A stretch of DNA of 64,000 nt. It comes from Candidatus Zixiibacteriota bacterium (GTDB taxonomy: Bacteria; Zixibacteria; MSB-5A5; DG-27). The stretch lies in NCBI GenBank assembly GCA_030605835.1, contig JAUWHO010000023.1, positions 62,001 through 126,000 of the forward strand. The letters are read 5' to 3'. Under the pieces are notes generated by a model. It worked only from the letters and a program-made list of their open reading frames with translations. It was not told the origin of the DNA and made no database searches. The translations under genes and the position numbers were made by a program. This document shows, one piece after another, positions 17,066 to 26,624 of the stretch (the stretch's first letter is position 1; the number at the start of each line of letters is the position of its first letter).

Positions 17066-17722
17066 ATGCAAATCATTGTTGCCCCCTCTCTGCTCTCCTG
17101 TGATTTCAGCCGTCTAAAAGAGGAGGTGGAGGCGGTGGAGGCCGCTGGAGCTGACTGGATTCACCTCGATGTTATGGATGGTCACTTCGTCCCTAACATC
17201 ACCTTCGGTCCCGCTCTGGTTGAGGCAGTGAAACGATGCACCAAATTGCCCCTTGATGTCCACCTTATGATTGACAACCCCGACGAGTATTTGGAGAGGT
17301 TCATCCAGACCGGCGCCGACTGGCTCACCATCCACCAGGAGGTCGCACCTCATCTGCCTCGGACTCTCATAAGGATAAAGGAGCTTGGCGCCAAGGCCGG
17401 CGTATCTCTCAACCCCAGCACTCCCTTTAGCACCGTCATCCCGGTGATGGAGATGACGGACCTGCTTCTGATAATGACCGTGAATCCCGGCTTCGGGGGA
17501 CAGAAGTTCATTCCCAGTGTGCTGCCGAAAATAAGGGAGGCTAAGGCTCACATCGAGGGCAAAGAGCTGAATACCAAGATCGAGGTCGATGGGGGAATCG
17601 GACTTGAAACCTCGCCGCTGGTCAGGGAGGCTGGTGCTGAGGTTTTGGTCTCCGGGGAGGCGCTCTTCAAAAGCGGAGACTACAGAAAAACCATAGAGCA
17701 AATTCGGGGCAGCAAACCTTGA
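17066..17722 (+). CDS. rpe: Ribulose-phosphate 3-epimerase
   Basis: 218 residues, usual length. 'APSLLSCDFSRL', 'IHLDVMDGHFVPNITFGP', 'PLDVHLMI', 'MTVNPGFGGQKFI' and 'IEVDGGI' are the TIM-barrel active-site motifs, including the metal-binding His/Asp residues. The enzyme interconverts ribulose 5-phosphate and xylulose 5-phosphate in the pentose phosphate pathway; transketolase, which uses the product, is at 52.6 kb. A promoter-like TTGACA lies just upstream. The next gene has its own promoter, so rpe may be monocistronic. Confidence 0.96.
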   Translation: MQIIVAPSLLSCDFSRLKEEVEAVEAAGADWIHLDVMDGHFVPNITFGPALVEAVKRCTKLPLDVHLMIDNPDEYLERFIQTGADWLTIHQEVAPHLPRTLIRIKELGAKAGVSLNPSTPFSTVIPVMEMTDLLLIMTVNPGFGGQKFIPSVLPKIREAKAHIEGKELNTKIEVDGGIGLETSPLVREAGAEVLVSGEALFKSGDYRKTIEQIRGSKP

Positions 17723-17747
17723 CATACTCTGCTCGGTTTGTTATAGT
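17719..17747 (+). promoter_or_regulatory. Promoter for the M24 peptidase gene
   Basis: TTGACA, 17 nt, TATAGT, overlapping the rpe stop codon region and about 100 nt before the peptidase GTG. Confidence 0.65.
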
Positions 17748-17847
17748 TTCCCCGATTTTTTGACGAGAAGATAGAGGTTCCCAGATCCAGAAACTCCTCT
17801 GGACCGCAAGATGTCCGACAAATTCGATCTGAGGCCCGGAAGCCAGC

Positions 17848-18981
17848 GTGAATAGAAGCTCAACATACACCCAGTCCCGCCTGAGGGCTTTGAGAACCCG
17901 AATCAGAGCCAAAAAGCTGGATGCCCTCCTGGTGACGAGCTTGAACAATGTCCGTTACCTGACCGGTTATTCCGGTAGCAACGGGATAGCGGTGGTCTCC
18001 CAGAGAGGGGCTTATTTTCTCACCGACTTCCGTTACAAGACTCAGGCTCAAAAGGAGGTCAAAAACTATCGGATCAGGATCGCCCAGAGACAGCTCTTGC
18101 CGGAACTGAAAAACTTAGCGCCCATCAGACCGGGAGCCAGAGTCGGTTTCGAGGCCGTGAACCTCTCCGTCAAAGTGCTAGGAACTCTAAAGAAGCTCTT
18201 GCCCCAGGTGAAGTTAGTTCCGACGGAGGCTTTGGTCGAATCGATCTCCATTCGAAAAGATAAGGAGGAAATCAGAAAGCTCAGGCGGGCGGCGAGAATC
18301 ACAGACTTGGCCTTCGAGCACGCCCTGAAATTCATTAAGCCAGGTGTGAGGGAGCTCGACATCGCCAGTGAAATCGACTACTTCATGAAGAAAAATGGTC
18401 TCAAGATTCCGGCCCTGGAGAGCGTCCCCCCCTTCCAGTCTCATGCGGTGATGCCCAGCTTTGAGACCATAGTCGCCTCCGGAGTGCGTTCGGCGATGCC
18501 CCACGGGGTTGCCTCCACGAAGAAGATTAAGAAAGGGGAGTTCGTCACCATGGACTTCGGAGGTCAGTATCAGGGATACTCCTCCGACCTGACCCGCACC
18601 GTGGTGGTGGGAAAGGCCACCCCAAAACAGAAAAAGATTTACAATCTGGTCTTAGAGGCTCAACTGCTGGCCCTCTCCGAAGCCAAGGCTGGGATGAAAG
18701 CCAAGGACTTAGACAAGGTCGCCAGGGATGTCATCTCCAGGGCAGGTTACGGGAAAAACTTCGGGCATGGTTTGGGACACGGCTTGGGACTTTTGGTGCA
18801 CGATTCGCCCGCAGTCAGCCCCAGCAGCGAAGCCACCCTGCTTCCAGGGATGGTAATCACCATCGAGCCGGGAATCTACCTTCAAGGCTGGGGCGGGGTG
18901 CGGATCGAAGACGATATCGTCATCACCGAAGGGGGCTGTCAGCTTCTCACCAAGGCAAACAAGGAGTTGGTGGAGCTTTAG
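17848..18981 (+). CDS. Xaa-Pro aminopeptidase/dipeptidase (M24 family)
   Basis: 377 residues. The N-terminal creatinase-like domain has '[21 protein letters not shown]'. The C-terminal pita-bread domain carries the five metal ligands: Asp in '[19 protein letters not shown]' (two), His in '[15 protein letters not shown]', Glu in 'ITIEPGIYL' and Glu in '[10 protein letters not shown]'. It would remove N-terminal residues next to proline or cleave Xaa-Pro dipeptides in the cytoplasm. GTG is the chosen start; conserved sequence begins shortly after. It precedes accB, as peptidase-accB-accC order is common in bacteria. Confidence 0.92.
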   Translation: MNRSSTYTQSRLRALRTRIRAKKLDALLVTSLNNVRYLTGYSGSNGIAVVSQRGAYFLTDFRYKTQAQKEVKNYRIRIAQRQLLPELKNLAPIRPGARVGFEAVNLSVKVLGTLKKLLPQVKLVPTEALVESISIRKDKEEIRKLRRAARITDLAFEHALKFIKPGVRELDIASEIDYFMKKNGLKIPALESVPPFQSHAVMPSFETIVASGVRSAMPHGVASTKKIKKGEFVTMDFGGQYQGYSSDLTRTVVVGKATPKQKKIYNLVLEAQLLALSEAKAGMKAKDLDKVARDVISRAGYGKNFGHGLGHGLGLLVHDSPAVSPSSEATLLPGMVITIEPGIYLQGWGGVRIEDDIVITEGGCQLLTKANKELVEL

Positions 18982-19051
18982 CGGCGGTGTCGAAGGATCG
19001 CTTCTGGATCAATTCATTGCCCGACCAAACCGGCGGGCAACAGGTGGGATC

Positions 19052-19525
19052 ATGAAAGAGAAAGAGATCAGGAGATTAATCAAGTTGGTGGAGGAGTCCG
19101 GTGTCGACGAGCTGGAGATCTCCCGCTGGGGACGAAAGATCCGCATCACCAAACGTCTCCCGGTCCCAGCCTCTCAGCCGGTCAACTCTAACAGCGTTAC
19201 CAACCTCATCACCAATCCCAGCCCCGCGATTAGCGGCTCCCCAGTGGCGGAGCCGCTGGAGAAACAGATTGCAGAAGGGTTAGTGGAGATAAAATCTCCG
19301 ATGGTGGGAACCTTCTATCGGGCTCCGGCTCCGGATGCCAAACCGTATGTCGAGGTTGGGGATAGAATCTCGGTGGGACAGGTAGTCTGTGTAATAGAGG
19401 CCATGAAACTGATGAATGAAATCGAAGCCGAGATCTCTGGAACCATGGAGAAAATCCTGGTGGAAAACGCCCAACCGGTGGAGTTTGGACAGGTGCTTTT
19501 CTGGACCCGGCCGGAGAAGAGCTAA
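19052..19525 (+). CDS. accB: Acetyl-CoA carboxylase biotin carboxyl carrier protein
   Basis: 157 residues. A short N-terminal segment ('[22 protein letters not shown]') and a Pro/Ser/Asn-rich linker (~35-70) precede the biotinyl domain: '[25 protein letters not shown]' and '[16 protein letters not shown]', where the Lys of 'EAMKLM' is biotinylated. It carries CO2 from biotin carboxylase to the carboxyltransferase in the first step of fatty-acid synthesis. accC follows, but only after pilT. accA and accD are not in the window. Confidence 0.95.
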   Translation: MKEKEIRRLIKLVEESGVDELEISRWGRKIRITKRLPVPASQPVNSNSVTNLITNPSPAISGSPVAEPLEKQIAEGLVEIKSPMVGTFYRAPAPDAKPYVEVGDRISVGQVVCVIEAMKLMNEIEAEISGTMEKILVENAQPVEFGQVLFWTRPEKS

Positions 19526-19644
19526 AGCCTCAGAAATTCGTCTTTGTTGCTTTCCCTTCGAGCTTAAGAAAGGCACCGAACTGTCGATTCTCATCCAATG
19601 AAGATTCAAACTGCGCACCGAACCTGACCGGAGGAGGCTCGACC

Positions 19645-20760
19645 GTGGATCTAGATCAACTGCTCTCCCAGATGCGCTCGCGGGGTGCCTCGGATTTGCA
19701 CCTCCGGGTGGGGATGCCTCCCACCCTGAGGGTGGACGGAGAGCTGGTCACCCTCAAGGAGGAGGTTTTGCACCCGGAGGATCTGGAGGCTGTGACCGAA
19801 AGCATTCTGACTGCGGCGCAGAAAGAGAGGTTCGACAACTACAACGAGCTGGATCTAGCTCTGAGCATACGGGAGCTGGGGAGATATCGGGTCAACCTCT
19901 ATCGCCAGAGGGGAACGGTAGGAATAGCGCTCAGAGCCGTACAGACCGAAGTCCCGGCGTTCGATGAACTCGGTTTGCCGGAGGTGGTGGCCAAACTGAC
20001 AGATGCTAAACGAGGCCTCACAATTGTTACCGGCACCACCGGCTCCGGGAAATCCACCACCCTGGCGGCGATGATCGACCGCATTAACCAGACCAGGAGG
20101 GTCAATATCCTCACCATTGAGGACCCCATCGAATACGTCCACTACAACAAGGAGAGCATGATTGTCCAGAGGGAAATCGGGGCTGACACCGATTCATTTT
20201 CCACCGCTTTGAGGCAGGCTTTTCGGCAGGACCCGGACGTAGTTCTGATCGGCGAGATAAGGGACAGCGAGACCATGGGAATCGCCCTGACGGCGGCCGA
20301 CACCGGACATCTGGTCCTCACCACCCTCCACACCTTAAACGCGATCGAGACCATAAGCCGGATAATCTCCTTCTTCCCACCCCACCAGCACCAGCAGGTG
20401 AGGCTCCTTTTGGCGGGGACCTTGAAGGCCATTATCTCCCAGAGGCTTTTGCCTCGAGCCCAGGGGCAGGGACGGGTTCCGGCGGTGGAGATTCTGGTGA
20501 ACACCGCCGCCGTCAGAGAATGCCTCTTAGACCCCGATAAGACCTTCCAGATTCACGACCTCATCGAGAGCGGTTCCGTCGAGTATGGGATGCAGTCTTT
20601 TGACCAGTCGATGATGAAGCTTTATTCTTCGGGGCTCATCTCCTATGAGGAGGCGACCTCACAGGCGGACAATCCCGAGGATTTCCAATTGCGAGTCAAG
20701 GGGATCGTGGGGGCCGCTGAACGCGGCTGGAGAGAGTTCACCGAGATGGAAGAGAGTTGA
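19645..20760 (+). CDS. pilT: Type IV pilus retraction ATPase PilT
   Basis: 371 residues. 'RGASDLHLRVGMPPTLRVDGEL' is the PilT entry motif; Walker A 'TGTTGSGKSTTLAAMID', the Asp box 'LTIEDPIEYVH', Walker B 'DPDVVLIGEIRDSETM' and the His box 'TGHLVLTTLHTLNA' are all intact. The hexamer powers pilus retraction for twitching or DNA uptake; comEA at 43.9 kb fits a competence role. GTG start follows GGAGGAGG. Unusually it sits between accB and accC. Confidence 0.95.
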   Translation: MDLDQLLSQMRSRGASDLHLRVGMPPTLRVDGELVTLKEEVLHPEDLEAVTESILTAAQKERFDNYNELDLALSIRELGRYRVNLYRQRGTVGIALRAVQTEVPAFDELGLPEVVAKLTDAKRGLTIVTGTTGSGKSTTLAAMIDRINQTRRVNILTIEDPIEYVHYNKESMIVQREIGADTDSFSTALRQAFRQDPDVVLIGEIRDSETMGIALTAADTGHLVLTTLHTLNAIETISRIISFFPPHQHQQVRLLLAGTLKAIISQRLLPRAQGQGRVPAVEILVNTAAVRECLLDPDKTFQIHDLIESGSVEYGMQSFDQSMMKLYSSGLISYEEATSQADNPEDFQLRVKGIVGAAERGWREFTEMEES

Positions 20761-20791
20761 GTCTACCTGACCTCGATTTGAAGTTCCTCAG

Positions 20792-22159
20792 ATGTTCACA
20801 AAGATACTAGTTGCCAATCGGGGCGAGATCGCCTTGAGAATTATCCGGGCTTGCAAGGAGATGGCGATTGCCACCGTGGCGATATACTCCGAGGTCGACC
20901 GGGAGTCGCTTCACGTTCGCTTCGCTGACGAAGATATCTGTATCGGCCCCGCCCCTTCCACTCAGAGTTACCTGGATCCAAAACGGATAATCGCCGCCGC
21001 CGAGATCACCGGGTGTGAGGCCATCCATCCCGGCTACGGTTTTCTGGCCGAGAGTGCCTCCTTTGCGGACATGTGCGAATCCAGCGGCTTCAAGTTTATC
21101 GGCCCTCCCCCGGAGGTGATCCGCTCAATGGGGGATAAATCCTTGGCCAAAAGGACCATGCAAGAGGCGGGAGTGCCGATCATCCCCGGAAGCGACGAAG
21201 TGGTGCAAAGCCCCGAGGAGGCCTTGGAGATCTCCGAGGCGATCGGCTATCCGATGATAATCAAAGCCGCCGCCGGAGGTGGGGGCCGGGGGATGCGTTT
21301 GGTTCAATCGCCGGAGGAGTTAGGCCAGCAGTTCGAGACCGCTCGGATGGAGGCCGCCTCCGCCTTCGGCAGCCCGGAGGTTTACATCGAGAAGTTCATC
21401 GAGCGACCTCGACACATCGAGGTTCAAATTCTGGCCGACGAGCACGGGAACATCATCCATCTGGGCGAGAGGGACTGCTCTATCCAGCGTCGTCACCAGA
21501 AGTTGATAGAGGAATCCCCTTCCCCAACCCTCTCACCCGATAAAAGAGAGGCGTTGGGCAAAGCCGCCCTCCGGGGCGCGAAGGAGGCCGGTTATCGCAA
21601 CGCTGGCACCATGGAGTTTCTGTTCGACAGACATGGAAATTTCTATTTCATGGAGATGAACACCAGAATCCAGGTGGAGCATCCAGTCACCGAGGAGGTC
21701 ACCGGCTTCGACTTGGTCAAGGAGCAAATAAGGATCGCCAACGGTGAGAAGTTGGGCTGCTTACAGTCGCAGGTTAATCTTTGTGGTCATGCCATAGAGT
21801 GTCGCATCAATGCCGAGGACCCGGAAAAGAACTTCGCTCCTCATCCGGGACTGATCACCAGCTTCCACGTACCCGGGGGCTCCGGCGTCAGAGTTGATAC
21901 TCATGCCTATGCCGGATATCGTATCCCCCCCAACTACGATTCCCTGATCGCCAAATTGATCGTTAAGGCTCAAAACCGTCAGGAGGCCATTCAGAAGATG
22001 CGTCGGGCCTTAGAGGAGTTCATAGTTGAGGGAGTATCCACAACCATTCCCTTCCACAAATCCCTTCTGCAAGACTCGCTCTTTCTGAGCGGGCACTACG
22101 ACACCGCCTACATCGAGGCGCTCAGCCTCGAGAAGTTGGCACCGTCAGTCAAGACTTGA
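20792..22159 (+). CDS. accC: Biotin carboxylase subunit of acetyl-CoA carboxylase
   Basis: 455 residues. '[23 protein letters not shown]' start, ATP-grasp elements '[14 protein letters not shown]', '[17 protein letters not shown]', '[17 protein letters not shown]', '[27 protein letters not shown]' and C-terminal '[16 protein letters not shown]' are all present. It carboxylates the biotin on AccB using bicarbonate and ATP. It follows pilT by 31 nt, so it probably belongs to one transcript with accB and pilT. Pyruvate carboxylase biotin-carboxylase subunits look similar, but the accB neighbour favours AccC. Confidence 0.94.
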   Translation: MFTKILVANRGEIALRIIRACKEMAIATVAIYSEVDRESLHVRFADEDICIGPAPSTQSYLDPKRIIAAAEITGCEAIHPGYGFLAESASFADMCESSGFKFIGPPPEVIRSMGDKSLAKRTMQEAGVPIIPGSDEVVQSPEEALEISEAIGYPMIIKAAAGGGGRGMRLVQSPEELGQQFETARMEAASAFGSPEVYIEKFIERPRHIEVQILADEHGNIIHLGERDCSIQRRHQKLIEESPSPTLSPDKREALGKAALRGAKEAGYRNAGTMEFLFDRHGNFYFMEMNTRIQVEHPVTEEVTGFDLVKEQIRIANGEKLGCLQSQVNLCGHAIECRINAEDPEKNFAPHPGLITSFHVPGGSGVRVDTHAYAGYRIPPNYDSLIAKLIVKAQNRQEAIQKMRRALEEFIVEGVSTTIPFHKSLLQDSLFLSGHYDTAYIEALSLEKLAPSVKT

Positions 22160-22164
22160 AAGAC

Positions 22165-22192
22165 TTGCCCTGCCGCGAATACTCCCTATATT
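22165..22192 (+). promoter_or_regulatory. Promoter for the glycine cleavage cluster
   Basis: TTGCCC, 16 nt, TATATT, about 30 nt before the gcvH GTG. The same TTGCCC-16-TATATT arrangement precedes murA at 34564. Confidence 0.5.
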
Positions 22193-22223
22193 AGGGTCTG
22201 TTTTCAACTCATAAGGAGGTCAC

Positions 22224-22610
22224 GTGAACGTCCCAGAAGAATTCAAGTATACTAAAGAACATGAGTGGCTCAAGGCCGAAGAGGGTCTGGCCACGATCGG
22301 AATCACCGACTACGCTCAATCAGAGTTGGGAGATATAGTCTTTGTGGAGCTGCCCCAGGTGGGGGATGCCGTTTCTCAGGGGGAGCCTTTCGGAACCATC
22401 GAGGCCGTGAAGACGGTGGCGGATTTGTTCTCTCCGGTGAGCGGTGAGGTCTCGGAGCTGAACCCCAAGATCGAAGAGGACCCTGCGGTCATGAATAAAG
22501 ACCCCTACGGTGAGGGCTGGATGATGAAGATAAAGATGTCCGAGGCTTCCCAGGCCGATTCCCTGCTCTCGCCGACAGACTACAGAGCTTTGATAGAAAA
22601 AACAGAATAG
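22224..22610 (+). CDS. gcvH: Glycine cleavage system H protein
   Basis: 128 residues. 'KYTKEHEWLKAEEGLATIGITDYAQSELGDIVFVELP' and 'GTIEAVKTVADLFSPVSGEVSELN' are diagnostic; the Lys in 'AVKTVAD' carries the lipoyl group that shuttles the aminomethyl intermediate. GTG start follows AAGGAGGTCAC. gcvPA begins 4 nt after the stop, indicating translational coupling. The lipoate ligase at 8.4 kb is a candidate for its modification. gcvT does not occur in the cluster. Confidence 0.97.
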   Translation: MNVPEEFKYTKEHEWLKAEEGLATIGITDYAQSELGDIVFVELPQVGDAVSQGEPFGTIEAVKTVADLFSPVSGEVSELNPKIEEDPAVMNKDPYGEGWMMKIKMSEASQADSLLSPTDYRALIEKTE

Positions 22611-22613
22611 AGC

Positions 22614-23960
22614 ATGGGTTCCAACTACCTCCCCAACACTGAATCCGATCAGAGGGAGATGCTTGAGAAAATCGGGGTGGAAAGCTTCCGGGAGCTTCTG
22701 GAGAGGAGTATGCCCGCCTCGCTGATAAAAGAGGATTCGCTCGACCTGCCCCCACCCCTCTCGGAGATGGAAGTCAGCTCCCTTCTCACCGGGCTTTCTC
22801 GGAAGAATCTGAATCTGGGGGAGGTGACCTCTTTCCTCGGGGGTGGCGTTTACGATCATTTCATACCAGCAGTGATCGACCAGCTTCTTTTGCGGTCGGA
22901 GTTTTACACCGCCTACACCCCTTACCAAGCGGAGGTCAGCCAGGGGACCCTGCAGAGCATTTATGAGTTTCAATCCCTGGTCTGCGAGCTGACCGGAATG
23001 GAGGTGGCGAATGCCTCCATGTATGATGGGGCAACCGCTGCCGCGGAGGCCGCTCTTCTGGCTTGTTCTGAGACCGGGAAAAAACAGGTGTTGGTCGGGG
23101 GTAATGTTCATCCCGACTATCTGCAAGTGATGAGGACTTACTTCTCCGGTCTGGAGGTGGAGCTCTCCGAGATCACCTTCAAAGAGGGACTCTTGGACTT
23201 CGCTGACTTTGAGGGCAAGATATCGGACAAGATTGCAGCGGTGATCATCCAGAGTCCAAATTTCTTCGGGCTGTTGGAGGATATTTCTCTCTTCGAGCCG
23301 GAGGTACACGGAAGCGGTGCCTTACTGGTTCAGATATTCGACCCCATTTCACTCGGCATTCTGAAGACCCCGGGGGAATACAATGTCGACATCGCGGTGG
23401 CAGAGGGACAACCTCTAGGTCTCCCGCTCAGTTACGGCGGTCCCTATCTGGGACTGATGGCCACCAAGAGCTCTCTGGTTCGAAAGCTGCCCGGTCGCCT
23501 CGCCGGTGCCACTGTGGACGACCGTGAAAGGCGCGGTTTCGTTTTGACGCTGCAAACCAGGGAACAGCACATCCGCAGGGAGAAGGCCACCTCCAACATT
23601 TGCACCAATCAAGCCCTTTGCGCCCTGGCGGCCGCCATCTATCTTTCCCTGATGGGGAAGGAAGGGATAAGGGAGGTCGCTGAGCTCTGCCTGGAAAAGA
23701 GCCGCTATGCTCAGGAGGAGATCTGTAAGCTAGACGGTTTCAGGCTGAAGTTCTCTTCTCCTTATTTCAAGGAATTCGTAATTGAGACCCGCCTCAAAGC
23801 GGAGGTTATCGTTGAATCTTTGGGCAGGCAGGGAATCCTTCCGGGGGTGGATTTGGGACGCTATTTCTCGGGAATGGAGAACTGCCTGATGATAGCGGTT
23901 ACGGAGAAGAGAACTAAAGAGGAGATAGATAGACTTGTGGAGGCTCTATCTAGAGTCTAA
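22614..23960 (+). CDS. gcvPA: Glycine dehydrogenase (decarboxylating) subunit 1
   Basis: 448 residues, typical for the split P-protein N-terminal subunit. 'NYLPNTESDQREMLEKIGV' start, 'LGGGVYDHFIPAVIDQLLLRSEFYTAYTPYQAE', 'MYDGATAAAEAALLA' and 'QHIRREKATSNICTNQALCALAAAIYL' are diagnostic. With GcvPB it decarboxylates glycine and passes the aminomethyl group to GcvH. A GTAG-hairpin pair and a thioredoxin-like lipoprotein gene separate it from gcvPB, which is usually adjacent. Confidence 0.96.
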   Translation: MGSNYLPNTESDQREMLEKIGVESFRELLERSMPASLIKEDSLDLPPPLSEMEVSSLLTGLSRKNLNLGEVTSFLGGGVYDHFIPAVIDQLLLRSEFYTAYTPYQAEVSQGTLQSIYEFQSLVCELTGMEVANASMYDGATAAAEAALLACSETGKKQVLVGGNVHPDYLQVMRTYFSGLEVELSEITFKEGLLDFADFEGKISDKIAAVIIQSPNFFGLLEDISLFEPEVHGSGALLVQIFDPISLGILKTPGEYNVDIAVAEGQPLGLPLSYGGPYLGLMATKSSLVRKLPGRLAGATVDDRERRGFVLTLQTREQHIRREKATSNICTNQALCALAAAIYLSLMGKEGIREVAELCLEKSRYAQEEICKLDGFRLKFSSPYFKEFVIETRLKAEVIVESLGRQGILPGVDLGRYFSGMENCLMIAVTEKRTKEEIDRLVEALSRV

Positions 23961-23965
23961 GAAAA

Positions 23966-24043
23966 CCCCCTGGCAGAGGCCAGGGGGCTACCCTGATACG
24001 TCAATCAACCAACTTGGGTAGCCCGGTGGCCTCCGCCACCGGG
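23966..24043. repeat. Inverted pair of GTAG-hairpin (REP-like) elements, CCTCYG-loop family
   Basis: First copy (minus) GGGTAG-CCCCCTGG-CCTCTG-CCAGGGGG; second copy (plus, 24016-24043) GGGTAG-CCCGGTGG-CCTCCG-CCACCGGG. Both stems are perfect over 8 bp but differ in sequence; flank and loop are shared. The two GGGTAG flanks face each other, so GGGCTACCC/GGGTAGCCC can also pair between copies. Confidence 0.85.
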
Positions 24044-24153
24044 TATTCTGGCAAACGCTGGTTGGGTATACCCTGCGGTTCCAAGAGGCGTCTTGAGAAA
24101 CGCAAAAACAGAAAAGTGATGTTTGACAGCAAGGTTCGACGGGAGTGAATAAG

Positions 24154-25011
24154 ATGGTAAACCTAAGGTTTGGGGTGGCTTTGACTTTATTAGTTCCCCT
24201 TTTCCTTACAGGATGCGCAAAGGAGGAATCACCAACCCAGATCAGCTGGTTTGAAGACTTCGAGCTGGGTCAAAGAAGGGCCCAAAACCTGGGACAGAAT
24301 ATGCTCGTCGACTTTTACACTGATCGGTGCAAGTGGTGCAAGGTCTTAGATGATTCCGTCTATACCGATTCCAAAGTCATCCAGATGTCAACAGAAATGG
24401 TCTTCGTTAAGGTCGATGCCGACAAGGATACACTCAACACAAGGAAATACGGGATCAGCGGTTATCCCACTATTGTTTTAATGAAGCCTGACAGCCAAGA
24501 GATCGACCGCATTTACGGATATCTGCCACTTCCTGACTTCATCAATCAGATCAATCTGTATCTGGAGGGGAAGGAAACCTTGCAGGACTTTCTCGCCCGT
24601 CTGGCGGATAACCCCAATGACCTCGAGGTCAACTTCACCCTAGCGGAGAAATATGAGGCCCGTTCTCAATATGAGAAGTCGGCTTCCTTTTACAGCAAGG
24701 TCTTAGAGTTGGATCCTCAGGACGAAGCGGGGAAATCGGACCAGGCCTTGATGAGCCTGGGATTCTCATATTACAGACAGAAGGAATTTCAGAAAGCAAT
24801 CGACACCAACAGAGAATTTCTCAAGAAGTATCCGGATTCAGAACTCAAGGAGGATGTTATCGTATATATACCCTATTTTTACGCCAAGTGGGGCAACAAA
24901 GAGAGAGCCTTGAGGCTCTATGATCGATACCTGAAGGATTATCCCGAAGGCGAAAACGTGGAATGGGTCAACAAGCAGATAAAGAAACTGACCGAGGAGA
25001 AGGAATTGTAG
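24154..25011 (+). CDS. Thioredoxin-fold lipoprotein with TPR repeats
   Basis: 285 residues from ATG 24154, spaced well from GGGAG; the track GTG is nine bases earlier. A signal peptide with lipobox 'FLTGC' (Cys ~21) anchors it to a membrane. Residues ~35-150 resemble thioredoxin-like DUF255/DsbD-C folds: 'MLVDFYTDRCKWCKVLDDSVY' with a CxxC pair, then 'YGISGYPTIVLM' with the cis-Pro. Residues ~155-280 contain tetratricopeptide-like helices ('YEKSASFYSKVLELDPQDE', 'FQKAIDTNREFLKKYPDSE'). Likely a periplasmic thiol-redox or folding helper. Its position between gcvPA and gcvPB is unexplained. Confidence 0.85.
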   Translation: MVNLRFGVALTLLVPLFLTGCAKEESPTQISWFEDFELGQRRAQNLGQNMLVDFYTDRCKWCKVLDDSVYTDSKVIQMSTEMVFVKVDADKDTLNTRKYGISGYPTIVLMKPDSQEIDRIYGYLPLPDFINQINLYLEGKETLQDFLARLADNPNDLEVNFTLAEKYEARSQYEKSASFYSKVLELDPQDEAGKSDQALMSLGFSYYRQKEFQKAIDTNREFLKKYPDSELKEDVIVYIPYFYAKWGNKERALRLYDRYLKDYPEGENVEWVNKQIKKLTEEKEL

Positions 25012-25118
25012 GGAGGACCTTTATGGTCCTCCGTGGGAGGAGGGGGAGAGGCTTCAAGCGGAGGGGGACAAGCCCCCTCCCTACGGGATTGCGGCGTAGC
25101 GGAAACCTTTAGGTTTCC
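25008..25118. repeat. Cluster of three GTAG-hairpin elements with different stems
   Basis: GTAG-GGAGGACC-TTTAT-GGTCCTCC (25008-25032, plus; its GTAG overlaps the lipoprotein stop codon), GTAG-GGAGGGGG-CTTGT-CCCCCTCC (25084-25060, minus) and GTAG-C-GGAAACCT-TT-AGGTTTCC (25096-25118, plus). Three unrelated stems carry the same 5' tetranucleotide in one 110 bp spacer. Confidence 0.8.
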
Positions 25119-25149
25119 ATGACTAATTGAATCAGTCAAGCCTGTAAAT

Positions 25150-26610
25150 ATGACCGAGAAACTGATTTTCGAGCTCTCATCCCCCGGCAGGAAAGGGTAT
25201 TCCCTCCCGCAGCTTGATTGCCCCCCAAAAGGGGTGGAGAAGATTCTCCCGAAAGAGTTCTTGAGAGAAAATAGAGCGGAGCTTCCGGAGGTATCGGAAA
25301 ATGATTGCGTCCGTCATTTCACTCGCCTCTCAGTTCTGAACCATCATATCGACAAGGGATTTTATCCTCTGGGCTCTTGCACTATGAAATACAATCCCAA
25401 GCTGAACGAGCAGTTGGCAAGGTTGCCGGGATTCGCAGAGCTGCACCCGTTACAGAGTGAAGAGCAAGTGCAGGGAGCCTTGGAATTGATGTATCACCTC
25501 GGGGAATATCTGTCTGAGATTGCGGGAATGGACAAGGTAACGCTGCAGCCCGCCGCCGGAGCCCACGGAGAGCTCACCGCCCTTCTGATGATCCGTACCT
25601 ATCACAAGAAGAATGGCAATCCCCGCTCGAAGGTGGTAATCCCCGATTCGGCACACGGAACCAATCCCGCTTCAGTCTCTCTGGCGGGCTACAGAACCGT
25701 GCAGATAAGATCGAACGAACAGGGGCTGATTGATCTGTGGGAACTGGAGAAAAACATGGACGAAGAGGTGGCGGCCTTTATGCTCACCAATCCGAACACC
25801 CTGGGGCTTTTCGAGACCAATATTCTAAAGGTCGCCGAAATTGTCCACAGTGTCGGGGCAAAATTCTACATGGATGGAGCGAATTTAAATGCTTTATTAG
25901 GTTATGCCTCGCCAGGGGAGATGGGATTCGATATAGTCCATTTCAATTTCCATAAGACTTTCTCCACACCACACGGTGGCGGTGGGCCCGGTGGGGGTGC
26001 GCTTGGAGTGAAAGAGGAGATGGTCCCTTTTCTGCCCGTTCCCACAGTCGAGAAGAGAGAGGATAGGGGGGAGTTTCACCTTGATTATGAACGTCCCGAT
26101 TCCATCGGTAAAGTCCACTCCTTCTATGGGCACTTCGGTGTGATGGTGCGGGCCTTCGCATATATTCGGAGCCTGGGTGGGGAGGGACTAAGGGAGGTTG
26201 CCAAGAACGCCATCATCAACGCCAACTATTTGAAGGAGCCGTTGAAGGAATTCTACGATCTCCCCTATGATGCAACCTGCATGCACGAATTCGTCCTCTC
26301 CGGGAATCGGCAGAAGAGTTTGGGAGTGAGAACCCTGGATATTGCTAAGAGGCTTTTAGATTACGGTTTTCACGCTCCCACGATTTACTTCCCGCTGATT
26401 GTCCCGGAGGCTTTGATGATCGAGCCGACCGAAAGCGAGAGCAAAGAGATTTTAGATGCCTTCATCGAGGCGATGAAAAAGATCGCGGAGGAGACCAAGA
26501 CTAACCCCGAAATCGTCAAATCCGCGCCGCAGCAGACTCCGGTGGGGAGGCTGGATGAAGCCAAGGCAGCTAAAGAGTTAAATGTGAGGTGGAGTAAGCA
26601 GAGATTCTGA
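25150..26610 (+). CDS. gcvPB: Glycine dehydrogenase (decarboxylating) subunit 2
   Basis: 486 residues, normal for the split P-protein C-terminal subunit. '[17 protein letters not shown]', '[20 protein letters not shown]', '[26 protein letters not shown]' and the PLP lysine in '[18 protein letters not shown]' are diagnostic. It completes the P-protein with GcvPA. The R-M pair starts 15 nt after its stop, in the same direction. Confidence 0.97.
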   Translation: MTEKLIFELSSPGRKGYSLPQLDCPPKGVEKILPKEFLRENRAELPEVSENDCVRHFTRLSVLNHHIDKGFYPLGSCTMKYNPKLNEQLARLPGFAELHPLQSEEQVQGALELMYHLGEYLSEIAGMDKVTLQPAAGAHGELTALLMIRTYHKKNGNPRSKVVIPDSAHGTNPASVSLAGYRTVQIRSNEQGLIDLWELEKNMDEEVAAFMLTNPNTLGLFETNILKVAEIVHSVGAKFYMDGANLNALLGYASPGEMGFDIVHFNFHKTFSTPHGGGGPGGGALGVKEEMVPFLPVPTVEKREDRGEFHLDYERPDSIGKVHSFYGHFGVMVRAFAYIRSLGGEGLREVAKNAIINANYLKEPLKEFYDLPYDATCMHEFVLSGNRQKSLGVRTLDIAKRLLDYGFHAPTIYFPLIVPEALMIEPTESESKEILDAFIEAMKKIAEETKTNPEIVKSAPQQTPVGRLDEAKAAKELNVRWSKQRF

Positions 26611-26624
26611 TTATATTACGAATT

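Noticed and set aside
22320-23309. 329-residue antisense ORF
   Set aside because: Runs opposite gcvH and gcvPA, which are certain; long antisense frames arise from GC-biased codon use.
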